In this document: piece by piece, positions 55,873-64,000 of the stretch
Position numbering within the stretch: position 1 is the first letter of the stretch
How the letters are laid out: the number at the start of each line of letters is the position of its first letter
NCBI RefSeq assembly: GCF_024628725.1
Contig: NZ_CP102410.1
Span: 248,001 to 312,000 of the forward strand
Origin: Ruegeria sp. YS9
GTDB lineage: Bacteria > Pseudomonadota > Alphaproteobacteria > Rhodobacterales > Rhodobacteraceae
DNA: 64,000 nucleotides
Reading direction: 5' to 3'
The notes under the pieces: model-generated
What the model was told of the DNA's origin: nothing
The model's database searches: none
The model's input: only the letters and a program-made list of their open reading frames with translations
Translations under genes and position numbers: made by a program

Positions 55873-58800
55873 TCATTTTGCTTCTTTCAATCTGTCCAGC
55901 AGATCGCGGGCCCGCTGCTCCTGAACAACTCCACGGCAATCCCGGGCAAGCGAAAGCGCTTGTTCCGCCTCGCTGATTGCAGCGTCCAAGTCCCCTTTTG
56001 CGGCAAAAGCCTTTGCTCGCACACGGTGATATTCAGGTTTGTTCAACGTCTCGCCGCGTTCCCAGCCGGGAATGCAGACGGCTTCGAGCCGGTCCAAAGC
56101 CTGATCAACATCTCCGTGATCAATCATCAACTCAGACAGAACAATCTGATTCTGTGGAAAAGTAAAGTTTCCACCAGATTTGGAGATCAGGTTCATGCAT
56201 GCCTCGATGCGTTCCGGAACGCCTGCAATATCGCCTTTCCCGGCCTGCGCGAGACCCATATAGATGTCCTGCATCGCGTGAAGGTAAAGAAACCCTTCCT
56301 CATCTGCGACTTTTCTGGCTTCTTTCATCGTCACATCAAGCCGGTCCCATTCCCCCGCATAGGGCAGGAACATGCTGCAAGCGCCCATGACGTAGACAAG
56401 GTTGGGTGCGTGGTTCAGCGGCCTGCTGACCTCGATGGCTTCCAGGCGCGCGGCCTCGGCTTTTTCGAGCTTTCCCTGCTGCCACAGCAGGCATCCCTGA
56501 ATGGCCAGCAATGACGCGGCCGTGGAAGACTGGGTCATGGGCATCATGGCCATATCCAGCTCGGGCGTGATCAGGGCGAATGCGCGCTCCAGCTGTTGTT
56601 CGCATTCCGCAAATTCCCCGCGGAAGTAATGCGTAAAGCTCAGGGCCCGTGCCGCAAGCACATTGGTGACGGGGTCTTCGGTCATGCCGGCCATCATATC
56701 CAGCGCCTGTCCCATTTCCATCGCGCGGTTCATCTGACCGGCAACAAAGAAATGGGTCCAACGGCAGAAGGTTGCGGCGAAAAGCGTCTCGCCGTCGCCC
56801 AAAGTCTGGGCCAGTTCCATCGCCCGGGCGGCAGTTTCGCCGACCTGATCGGACGACCACCCGTAGATCGCCATATACGCGGGCAGAATATTCATCTGAA
56901 CCCGAAGCTCGAAGCCATCGCGATCTGCGTTGGCCTTCATGGTTCCGATGTTGCGCAGGGCAGCCCGGAAAGCGGAAATCGCAGGCAGGTTCGCCAGCCG
57001 GGACAACGCCAGTTCACCTGCCGTGACCCAATTCGCAACGGCCTCATCCTTCAATCCGCCAAGATCGCAATGATGCGCGACGGTATCGGGGGCCGGACTG
57101 CCGAATGCATTGTGACCGTCCAGCAAGGCCCGGGCGATTTTCAGATGCACCTTCTGCCGGTCTTCCCGCAGCAACGAATTATAGGCCGTATCCTGAACCA
57201 GCGCGTGGTTGAACGTGTATGTGGCCGACCCTGAATCGCTGGTGATCAGCACGACGCCAGCCGCCATAAGCTGCATGAGGGCGCTTTCCACATCCATGTC
57301 TTCATGCGCCACAGCGTGGATCATCTGAGCGGTGAAACTGCGCCCGATAACCGATCCGAGCTGAGCGACTGGCTTGGCATGTTCCATTCGGTCAAGACGC
57401 GACATCAGCGAGTCCTGAAGGGTGGCCGGGACGCTTAGTGTATCCAGAACCTCGGCATTGATCGGGGCATCCTGGGGCAGCTGGTCCAGAACCGCCTTTG
57501 TCATTTCTTCGATATACAGCGGCACGCCATCCGCCTTCTCGATGATCTGCCTGATCAGGATGACAGGCAAGCTGTACGGCTCGGCCACGCGCCGGACCAG
57601 TTCGGATGCCTCGGTGTTGCCAAGCGGAGACAGATCAATGCGCGCGGCTCGGCTCTCGAAATGTTCCGGAGGTTCGTATTCAGGTCGGTGTGACAGAACC
57701 ACCAGTACCGGAAAGTTGCTCAAGGCGGATGCAAGCGCGTCCAGTACATCCAACGTGGTTGCATCGGCCCAATGAACGTCTTCGACCACCAGCAACAACG
57801 TGCCGCGCCTGTCACACAGGCTGCCCAGACTGCGCAGCATCACGTCAAGGGATTTGCGCGCCTTCTTCAACGGGTCGGATTCTGTCGGGGCGCCGGTCTC
57901 GACACCTGCCAGATCCAGAAGAACGGGCAAGTCCGCGTCACTCAGCCGTGAGGCCGATTGCACGAAGTCCGAAATCGCAGCCCGGATGCTGTCATTTGAT
58001 TTATCGCCAGAAACGCGCCTCAGTTCCCCTACGATCGGGTGCAGGGGAAGACTGGTCAGGTGCGGGATGCACTGCAATGTAAAGGGTTTGACCCCTATTG
58101 ATTCAGACAGTGACTTGATCAGCCTCGACTTGCCGATTCCCGCAGCCCCCCTGACAAGCGCCAGCCGGCCCGAGCCTTTCTGCGCTTCGCTCCAAAGCCG
58201 GGTCAGGGTTGAAAGATCGTCATGCCGGGCGACAAGATCGACCGCAGATTGACCCACCCGTGCGTCGAAGCGGCTGGAGGACATGATTTCCGACACCACG
58301 CGATAGACTTTGCGCTGATTGTCAAAGCCTTTCAACTCGTGGCTGCCACGTGGTTCGAATTCAAAGGCACCCTGGGTCAGCCTCCAGGTTTCTGAAGAAA
58401 TGATCACTTCACCCGGTTCGGCCAGCCCCTGAAGGCGGGATGCAAGATTCGCCGTTTCACCCACCAGAAAGTCCTGAGACCCCAGGCTTTTCGAAGAAAC
58501 GACGCCCACGACAACCATGCCGGTCGCAATGCCTGCGCGCAGGTCGAGCTTTTCTCCAAACTCGTTTTCAAGGTTCTGAACGGCCTCGATGGTCTCCAAT
58601 ACGGCTCGTACGGCCCGTTCGGCATCATCTTCCATGGCCTTGGGGTATCCGAAATACACCATGATTCCGTCGCCCTGCCGATAGGCCAGATGGCAGCCGT
58701 GCTGCTTCAGGGTGCCGATCGCCGTATCCAGATACAGGTTCATGATCTGCATCAGGTCTTCCGGATCATATCGCTGAGCCAGCCGGGTCGACCCCACAAG

Positions 58801-59073
58801 ATCGCAGAAAACCAAAGTCAGCTGCCGCCGCTCGGCCTTGGACTGGACTTCGGGCCGCTTCGACGCTTCCTGCGATTTCAGCCTGGCCTGCGCCTTTCGA
58901 AAGCGCTTCCTTTCACCAACCGTCAACCCGAGATCACGCAGTTCCGGATCCGTCAATTCGTCCAGAATCTCGTCGTCTACGCCCTCTCTCTGAAACAGAG
59001 TGGCATAGTCATTCAGATCTGCCAGATGAAGGACTTTTGAAATGCGTGGTGATGCCTCAAGGACTCGCGTCAT
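55873..59073 (-). CDS. SAM-class III nucleotide cyclase-AAA ATPase-TPR signalling protein
   Basis: A 1066-residue soluble protein. A SAM-like domain (15-66: LADLNDYATLFQREGVDDEIL) precedes a class III cyclase domain (84-262). Its metal aspartates are D91 (FCDLVGST) and D135 (QGDG), and its transition-state residues are N209 and R213 (ETANLASRL), so it looks active. The usual substrate-choosing lysine is not obvious (Tyr131), so ATP against GTP use is open. A STAND-like ATPase follows with Walker A GAAGIGKSR (309-317) and Walker B LLLVVEDVHWAD. The second half is TPR-like helices. It heads the encapsulin operon, 52 bp before the shell gene, and probably senses or regulates the system. Confidence 0.9.
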   Translation of the reverse strand: MTRVLEASPRISKVLHLADLNDYATLFQREGVDDEILDELTDPELRDLGLTVGERKRFRKAQARLKSQEASKRPEVQSKAERRQLTLVFCDLVGSTRLAQRYDPEDLMQIMNLYLDTAIGTLKQHGCHLAYRQGDGIMVYFGYPKAMEDDAERAVRAVLETIEAVQNLENEFGEKLDLRAGIATGMVVVGVVSSKSLGSQDFLVGETANLASRLQGLAEPGEVIISSETWRLTQGAFEFEPRGSHELKGFDNQRKVYRVVSEIMSSSRFDARVGQSAVDLVARHDDLSTLTRLWSEAQKGSGRLALVRGAAGIGKSRLIKSLSESIGVKPFTLQCIPHLTSLPLHPIVGELRRVSGDKSNDSIRAAISDFVQSASRLSDADLPVLLDLAGVETGAPTESDPLKKARKSLDVMLRSLGSLCDRRGTLLLVVEDVHWADATTLDVLDALASALSNFPVLVVLSHRPEYEPPEHFESRAARIDLSPLGNTEASELVRRVAEPYSLPVILIRQIIEKADGVPLYIEEMTKAVLDQLPQDAPINAEVLDTLSVPATLQDSLMSRLDRMEHAKPVAQLGSVIGRSFTAQMIHAVAHEDMDVESALMQLMAAGVVLITSDSGSATYTFNHALVQDTAYNSLLREDRQKVHLKIARALLDGHNAFGSPAPDTVAHHCDLGGLKDEAVANWVTAGELALSRLANLPAISAFRAALRNIGTMKANADRDGFELRVQMNILPAYMAIYGWSSDQVGETAARAMELAQTLGDGETLFAATFCRWTHFFVAGQMNRAMEMGQALDMMAGMTEDPVTNVLAARALSFTHYFRGEFAECEQQLERAFALITPELDMAMMPMTQSSTAASLLAIQGCLLWQQGKLEKAEAARLEAIEVSRPLNHAPNLVYVMGACSMFLPYAGEWDRLDVTMKEARKVADEEGFLYLHAMQDIYMGLAQAGKGDIAGVPERIEACMNLISKSGGNFTFPQNQIVLSELMIDHGDVDQALDRLEAVCIPGWERGETLNKPEYHRVRAKAFAAKGDLDAAISEAEQALSLARDCRGVVQEQRARDLLDRLKEAK

Positions 59074-59117
59074 TGTCTTGCGACTCCTTCCATAACTGTC
59101 CCCCTGTTTTCCCCTTA

Positions 59118-59142
59118 ATACATATACATAATGTATATGTAT
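59118..59142. promoter_or_regulatory. Perfect 25-bp palindrome upstream of the encapsulin operon
   Basis: Arms of 12 bp (ATACATATACAT and ATGTATATGTAT) flank a single A, 45-69 bp before the cyclase start codon. Such a long A/T-only symmetric site in a G/C-rich genome is probably an operator overlapping the promoter. Confidence 0.75.
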
Positions 59143-59611
59143 AATCCAAAAGTAGAGAGGTATTCATGCTGAATCCATAGCAGGAACAGGCGGCACTGTT
59201 AACTTGTTACATTGATTGACCGGTTTACTTCAGAATTTCCACGTCGTCACGCGCATTTCCTTGGAAATCATAAGGTTCAAGTCTCAAGTTGACTTTGTTG
59301 GCAAGGTTTCAGGGCGGCCGAACGACCGGATAGGCAGGGCTGCGCCTGACGTGACGTCAAGGCTGACAGAGGTGCAAAAGTGCCGTGGCCGACATGAGAT
59401 ACCGGACAGAAAGGCAGACTCAACCTGAGCACCAGCAAGAAGCCGACGCCCGAACGTGCTTCGAATTGAAACATCTAAGCTCCAGGCGCATCCCGTGTTT
59501 TGCCCGGCCCGTTCTGCCCGGGCATCCCGGCACCATGGAAAGCGGCTCAAAGATCTGAGACGAGGCAGGAAACATCCGGTATCCAGGGCGGATCCGGCCG
59601 TGGATGAAACC
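59143..59611. other. Long intergenic region upstream of the encapsulin operon
   Basis: About 470 bp without a convincing gene; short readings on both strands lack ribosome sites and family features. It holds a perfect 13-bp palindrome, TGACGT-G-ACGTCA (59347-59359), and a GTTAAC near 59199. The kinase gene at the right ends into it, so it serves as terminator space for that gene and as promoter region for the operon starting at 59073. Confidence 0.5.
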
Positions 59612-60544
59612 CTATTCCTCGGCCACGGCTTTCATATGGGCCGCAAAGGACGGGGCCAGCATCAGGGACTTGCACCGCTCGAACCGGTTGGTGGCATAGG
59701 CCCAGAAATCTTCGGCGGGGTTTTCATCCGCATGCTGGATCAATCCCCACAGCGTCCACAGCAGGTCGCACATGGCTTTGTAGATCACCATGCGCCCGAT
59801 CTGAGCCTCGCTCGGCGGGCCGTCGAAATAGGCCGTCAACATTTCCAGTTCCTGTTCGTCGTTCAGCCCGGCTTCGACCGACAGATCACCCAGATCCCAA
59901 AGGGCATCGTTCATGCCTGAATACTCGTAATCCACGATCCACATGCGCTGGCCGTCATCCAGAAAATTCTCGCACAGCGGGTCGCAATGACTGGGGACCA
60001 ATGTTCCGGGTTTGTCCCGCAGCACCTCGCGGATCGGGGCCGCTTCGGCCACGACGTCCGCGTAACCCTCTGGCAGGGTCGCGTTTTTGTCCGCAAGCAC
60101 CTTCATGTAGTCGTTGATCATCGAAAACAGCTCGAACCGAAACTTGAACGGCTCGGGGGCATCATGAAGCTGTCTCAGCGCCTTACCCGCTCGGGCGGCA
60201 GACCCGGGACGCGTCGCAAACATCTCGGGTGTCATCGTGACGATGTCGGGCACGCAATCACTGATCATCACGCCGGATGCCGCGTCTGCCCACAGAACTT
60301 CGGGGCCGACCCCGGTTTTCGCCGCCACCCGTGCGTTGTGGATTTCAACTGCGCGGTCGATATAGGCTTCGGTGCCTTCACCGGGGATGCGCACGATCAC
60401 CGTCCTTGGCCCGCCTTCGACGCGATAGACCAGATTGGTCAACCCGCCCAGCCGCTGGGTGTGAATGTCCGCCTCGGCAAGGGTTTCGAACCCCGCCACG
60501 TTGCGAAGGGCCTGAATAATCTCATTTGTTGGTTCATTCTGCAT
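59612..60544 (-). CDS. Choline/ethanolamine kinase-like phosphotransferase
   Basis: A 310-residue APH/LicA-type kinase. LGGLTNLVYRVEGGPRTVIVRIPG forms the nucleotide loop, the catalytic loop is VPSHCDPLCENFL (HxDxxxxN, with Cys after His), and the metal aspartate is in WIVDYEYSGMNDALWDLGDL. The start at 60544 lies 11 bp after the end of the dehydrogenase gene. Such enzymes phosphorylate choline, ethanolamine or an aminoglycoside-like amine; next to a dimethylglycine-type dehydrogenase a choline-related amine is the better guess. Confidence 0.85.
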   Translation of the reverse strand: MQNEPTNEIIQALRNVAGFETLAEADIHTQRLGGLTNLVYRVEGGPRTVIVRIPGEGTEAYIDRAVEIHNARVAAKTGVGPEVLWADAASGVMISDCVPDIVTMTPEMFATRPGSAARAGKALRQLHDAPEPFKFRFELFSMINDYMKVLADKNATLPEGYADVVAEAAPIREVLRDKPGTLVPSHCDPLCENFLDDGQRMWIVDYEYSGMNDALWDLGDLSVEAGLNDEQELEMLTAYFDGPPSEAQIGRMVIYKAMCDLLWTLWGLIQHADENPAEDFWAYATNRFERCKSLMLAPSFAAHMKAVAEE

Positions 60545-60555
60545 CGCTCTCTCCC

Positions 60556-62979
60556 TCAGGCTTTCAACCGGCTGTTTGCCGGGTCGTAAAGCGGCCCGTC
60601 CACGCGGCGGATGGCGTGGCGTTCGCCGAACACCTCCACTTCGAAATCTGACCCACCAGCCAGTCCCGCAGGCAGATAACCGTAGAGGATGCTCTTGCCG
60701 ACGGTAAACCCATAGCCACCGCTGCACGCAAGCGAGACTGTTTTGCCGCAATGCAGTATGGTCTCCCCTCCGGTGATCGGCAGCCGCACGTCGGTGATGA
60801 ATGTACAGAGCCGCCGGTCAGGACCCTTCGCTTTCTGCGCCTCCAGCACCGGTCGCCCGATGAAGCCCTGTTTGGATTTCAGATGTACCCGCGCGCCAAG
60901 GCCCGCTTCGATTGGCGAATAGTCGGGAGTGATGTCGGCGCTCCAGTAAAGATAGCCTTTTTCCAGTCGCAAGGACTCGATCGTGCGGTAGCCGATGTCG
61001 CGGATGCCATGGCTCTGACCGGCTTGCCAAAGCAGGTCATAGACATGCAGGGCGAATTCGGTCGGAATATGCAGCTCCCATCCCAGCTCTCCGACGTAAC
61101 CTATGCGGATCGCGCGGACCTTTGCCGTTCCCAGAGTGATCTCTCGGGCCGTTGCAAAGGGAAACGCAACGTTCGAGACGTCTTCTTCCGCAACGGCCTG
61201 CATCACATCTCGCGCTTTGGGGCCGCAAATGTTGATGACGGCGCGTGCCGACGTCATTTCGATCAGCTGCGCGCGCCCATCGCGGGGCAGGTGGCGTCGG
61301 ATCCAGTCCGCGTCATGCACGCCGAATCCGGACCCGGTGACGATATAAAAGTGTTCCCGCCCCAATCGGGTGACGGTGATATCGGCTTCAACGCCGCCGC
61401 GATCATTGCACAATTGGGTGTAGATCACCGCGCCATCCGGCTTGTCCATGTTTGAAACGGCGAGGTTTTGAAGGGCCTCCAGCGCGCCGGGGCCGATCAG
61501 TTCGAACTTTGAAAAACTGGTTTGATCGATCAGAACGACCCCGTCGCGCGCGGCCTTGTGTTCCTGCTCGGCATAGGCTTTCCAACCCGGAGACAGGAAA
61601 TCCAACTGATCCACCGGCTCTACACCGGCCGGAGCAAACCAGAGCGGCCGTTCCCAGCCATTCTTGGACCCGAATACCGCGCCATGTTGTTTTAGCCGCT
61701 CATGCAGGGGCGACAGACGCAGGTTTCTGGACGTTTCCGCCTCCTGCCCCGGATATCGCATCTTGTAATGATGCGCGTAATGCTCGACCGCGCGGGGATA
61801 CATGAAGGCGCGCGTGGCGTGATGCGGACTGAACCTGCGCACGTCCAGAGGCCACAGATCAAGGCTCGGGCGGCCGTCGACAATCCACTCGGCGATCATC
61901 TCTCCTGCGCCACCACCTGCCGCGATGCCGTACAGAAATCCGGTCGCCAGCATCAGGTTTCGCAGCTCGGGCGCCCATCCCATGACAAAATCGCCATCCG
62001 CGGAGTAAGGGATGGGGCCGTTGATCACCTGCCGGAGTCCAACCGTGTTGACGACCGGCGTTACCTGACCTGCCAGTTCAGCAAGGGGGGCAAACCGCTC
62101 CAGGTTGTCGGGCAACAACTGCCGGACAAACGCGCCCGGAATGCCCCTGTCGCCGAACGGCAGCGTGTTGTCCTCATACCCGCCGATCACAAGCCTCCCG
62201 CCTGCATCCGGTTTGTAATACACCAGCCGCTCGGGATCCCGCAGGGTTGGCAGGCGTTTTACAAGATCGGGGTCGGGCAGGGGTTCTGTTACGATGTATT
62301 GATGCTCGACGGCGCAGGCCGGGACAACGACCCCGAGTTTGGCGGCCAGTTCGCGGCTCCACATTCCGGCGGCCAGAACGACGGTGTCCGCTTCATAATC
62401 CCCTTCCGATGTCATCACTTTGGTGATGCGATCGTTGTGGATTTCAAAATCGGTGACCTCTACGGATTGGCGGATCCGGGCACCGTGCATCCGGGCGCCG
62501 GTCGCGATTGCCTGACACAGGCCTGCGGGATCGACATGACCGTCCGAGGGGATAAAGGCCGCGCCTTCCAATCCCTTCGCGTCGATATAGGGAAACAGCG
62601 TTTTGGCTTCTGCCGCCGAGATTATCTCCATCTCCAGATCAAAGCTGCGGGCCATTGTCGCCAGACGCTTGGCTTCCAGAAGCCGCTCTTTGGTTGCCGC
62701 CAGGCGCAGGCTTCCGACTTTCTTCCAGTCGAACGCCATCCCGGTTTCTTCGGCCAGACGATCATACAGTGCCACGGACCGTTTCAGCATCCGCGTCGTG
62801 TTGCGTGATGACCGCAACTGCCCGACAAGCCCCGCCGCATGCCAGGTGGCCCCCTCGGTCAGGGACGCCCTTTCCAAGAGAACAACATCCGTCTCACCGG
62901 ACCGTGCGAGGTGATACGCGATGGAGCATCCGATGATGCCGCCGCCAATGATGAGATGTCTGACCGACTGCGTTGTCAT
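60556..62979 (-). CDS. Dimethylglycine/sarcosine dehydrogenase-like FAD-folate protein
   Basis: An 807-residue two-part enzyme. The N-terminal half is a DAO-type flavoprotein (LIIGGGIIGCSIAYHLARSGETDVVLLE), with the histidine of TWHAAGLVGQLR in the place where FAD is covalently attached in dimethylglycine dehydrogenase. The C-terminal half (from about residue 425) is a GcvT-like folate domain (GVVLIDQTSFSKFELIGPGALEALQNL, IGYVGELGWELHIP, LEKGYLYWSADI). The layout oxidises an N-methyl group and hands formaldehyde to tetrahydrofolate. The ATG at 62979 is used; a GTG at 62991 is possible. Products would feed the glycine and serine-cycle genes of this window. Confidence 0.87.
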   Translation of the reverse strand: MTTQSVRHLIIGGGIIGCSIAYHLARSGETDVVLLERASLTEGATWHAAGLVGQLRSSRNTTRMLKRSVALYDRLAEETGMAFDWKKVGSLRLAATKERLLEAKRLATMARSFDLEMEIISAAEAKTLFPYIDAKGLEGAAFIPSDGHVDPAGLCQAIATGARMHGARIRQSVEVTDFEIHNDRITKVMTSEGDYEADTVVLAAGMWSRELAAKLGVVVPACAVEHQYIVTEPLPDPDLVKRLPTLRDPERLVYYKPDAGGRLVIGGYEDNTLPFGDRGIPGAFVRQLLPDNLERFAPLAELAGQVTPVVNTVGLRQVINGPIPYSADGDFVMGWAPELRNLMLATGFLYGIAAGGGAGEMIAEWIVDGRPSLDLWPLDVRRFSPHHATRAFMYPRAVEHYAHHYKMRYPGQEAETSRNLRLSPLHERLKQHGAVFGSKNGWERPLWFAPAGVEPVDQLDFLSPGWKAYAEQEHKAARDGVVLIDQTSFSKFELIGPGALEALQNLAVSNMDKPDGAVIYTQLCNDRGGVEADITVTRLGREHFYIVTGSGFGVHDADWIRRHLPRDGRAQLIEMTSARAVINICGPKARDVMQAVAEEDVSNVAFPFATAREITLGTAKVRAIRIGYVGELGWELHIPTEFALHVYDLLWQAGQSHGIRDIGYRTIESLRLEKGYLYWSADITPDYSPIEAGLGARVHLKSKQGFIGRPVLEAQKAKGPDRRLCTFITDVRLPITGGETILHCGKTVSLACSGGYGFTVGKSILYGYLPAGLAGGSDFEVEVFGERHAIRRVDGPLYDPANSRLKA

Positions 62980-63036
62980 GCGTTCACTCACTTCAGGTGA
63001 TATGCTGTCATCAAAAATCTCAAAACAACAAAAAGC

Positions 63037-63048
63037 AACATAAATGTT
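63037..63048. promoter_or_regulatory. Possible DeoR operator
   Basis: AACAT-AA-ATGTT is a perfect inverted repeat in the A-rich 150-bp gap between the divergent dehydrogenase and DeoR genes. Related CAACA/TGTTG strings surround it. Confidence 0.4.
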
Positions 63049-63129
63049 TGAAAAGTGTTGAAGTAAGTCGCTTGAACAGCGTCATTCTTGCAAGTAACCT
63101 GATGAAATCAACAAATAACGCGGCGCTAT

Positions 63130-63912
63130 ATGTCGAAATACGAGCAAGAGATTCTCAGCACGGTAAACCTGCATGGGCGAATTTCGGTCATGGAACTGGC
63201 GCGCATTCTCCGGGTGTCGGACCAGACAGTAAGGCGAATCGTGAAGCCGATGGTCGCCAAAGGCAGCCTGTCCAAGGTGCATGGTGCATTGGTCAGCACT
63301 CAAAACGTGTTGGATCCACCGTTTCTGGCCCGCATGACAAAGAACCGCGCCGCCAAAGTCGCGATAGCCGATGCCGTTGCGGGGCGGATACCGGACGGTT
63401 CGGCCATCGCCATCGACACGGGTTCGACCTCGGGCTTCATTGCTCAGGCGCTTCGCGCGCGCAAAAACCTCACGGTGGTGACAAATTCGGCCTTCATCGC
63501 CGCCACGTTATCGATGGAAGAGGGCAACAGGGTGTTCATGGCGGGTACACAGTTGCGCAACCACGACGGCGCCGCTTTCGACCGGGCCGCTTATGACGTC
63601 ATCGCAGGGTTCTCGGCCCGAACGGCCATATTGTCGGCATCACTGGTGCATCCCAGCAAGGGCTTCATGGTCTATGATCAATGCGAAGCTGACATGGCCC
63701 GCGCGATGTCCGATATCGCTGACCAGACCTTCATGGCGGTTGATTCAACAAAATTCAACGAGGCCCAGACCAGCCCGGCATTGCGCCTGCCCGGGATGAC
63801 GGAAAAGGACGTGCTTTTCACCGATCGCATATTGCCCGCAGCCTTCCGGTCCTTGCCCGGAGACGCGGAATTGGTGATAGCGGGCGTGAAAACACAAGCA
63901 GACAGCAATTGA
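63130..63912 (+). CDS. DeoR/GlpR-family regulator
   Basis: A 260-residue regulator. The DeoR helix-turn-helix is at the N-terminus (YEQEILSTVNLHGRISVMELARILRVSDQTVRRIVKPMVAKGSLSKVHGALV). The sugar-phosphate-isomerase-like effector domain follows (AIAIDTGSTSGFIAQALRARKNLTVVTNSAFIA ... FMAGTQLRNHDGAAF). This family usually senses phosphorylated ligands, which agrees with the kinase encoded in the divergent operon. It probably represses that operon. Confidence 0.92.
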   Translation: MSKYEQEILSTVNLHGRISVMELARILRVSDQTVRRIVKPMVAKGSLSKVHGALVSTQNVLDPPFLARMTKNRAAKVAIADAVAGRIPDGSAIAIDTGSTSGFIAQALRARKNLTVVTNSAFIAATLSMEEGNRVFMAGTQLRNHDGAAFDRAAYDVIAGFSARTAILSASLVHPSKGFMVYDQCEADMARAMSDIADQTFMAVDSTKFNEAQTSPALRLPGMTEKDVLFTDRILPAAFRSLPGDAELVIAGVKTQADSN

Positions 63913-63945
63913 CTTGGTGACGACACTGCCCGGCCCGACGTGACA

Positions 63946-63976
63946 AGCCGGTTCCACCGAAACGGTGGAACCGGCT
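63946..63976 (+). terminator. Strong terminator hairpin after deoR-type gene
   Basis: AGCCGGTTCCACCG and CGGTGGAACCGGCT form a perfect 14-bp stem with a three-base AAA loop, 34 bp after the stop, followed by GTGTTTC. The very stable stem and symmetric form suggest it works in both directions. Confidence 0.75.
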
Positions 63977-64000
63977 GTGTTTCAGGCCGTCGCGCCCTTG

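Noticed and set aside
59216..59550. Short frames of 65-88 codons in the long intergenic region
   Set aside because: Overlapping on both strands, no ribosome sites, atypical composition and no recognisable features.

Overview
The window looks like a chromosome segment of a marine alphaproteobacterium of the roseobacter group (Rhodobacteraceae). The evidence is high-GC coding with few gaps, TRAP and ABC solute transporters each next to a dedicated regulator, a serine-cycle cluster whose MtkA and malyl-CoA lyase resemble the Methylobacterium enzymes, and catabolism of quaternary amines. No rRNA, tRNA, phage, transposase or CRISPR array was found. Family assignments rest on reading motifs by eye, not on database searches.

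Layout. 1-11 kb: the end of a DUF2141 exported protein, then a six-gene minus-strand operon (enolase-superfamily enzyme, FAD amino-acid oxidoreductase, TRAP DctPQM, BASS-type permease) with a divergent LysR regulator. A ThDP enzyme follows, divergent from a GntR regulator and an Asp/Glu racemase-like protein. 11-16 kb: a fructose-type ABC locus frcBCAK with the divergent ROK regulator frcR. 16-20 kb: a cobalamin riboswitch followed by an ECF cobalt importer (cbiK-M-L-Q-O order). 20-25 kb: an uncharacterised minus-strand unit with a 1237-residue protein, a 332-residue protein and possibly a 70-residue protein.

26-45 kb is a one-carbon and glycine block. The plus strand carries an aminotransferase, mtkA, mtkB, hprA, glyA and mcl, which are serine-cycle genes. 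The minus strand carries glyA2, lpd, lipA, an AGCS amino-acid symporter, a UspA protein, gcvT, gcvH and gcvP, which take up and cleave glycine. An XRE-cupin regulator reads divergently from the second unit and a GlxA-type regulator sits between the two. 45-50 kb: a CaiA-like dehydrogenase, an NDP-forming acyl-CoA ligase and CaiD, with a GlxA-type regulator, suggest carnitine or butyrobetaine use. 59.6-64 kb: a dimethylglycine/sarcosine dehydrogenase-like flavoprotein, a choline-kinase-like phosphotransferase and a DeoR regulator. Together these fit breakdown of methylated amines to glycine and C1 units that enter the serine cycle, but that link is inference.

The most unusual segment is 50.4-59.1 kb. 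It is a tightly packed minus-strand operon: a SAM / class III nucleotide cyclase / AAA ATPase / TPR protein, an encapsulin-like (HK97-fold) shell protein, a DUF3237 protein, a phytoene-desaturase-like flavoprotein with a long C-terminal tail, and a polyprenyl diphosphate synthase. It is preceded by a perfect 25-bp palindrome. I read it as a candidate encapsulin nanocompartment for isoprenoid chemistry with its own signalling ATPase. I do not know of a described system with this composition.
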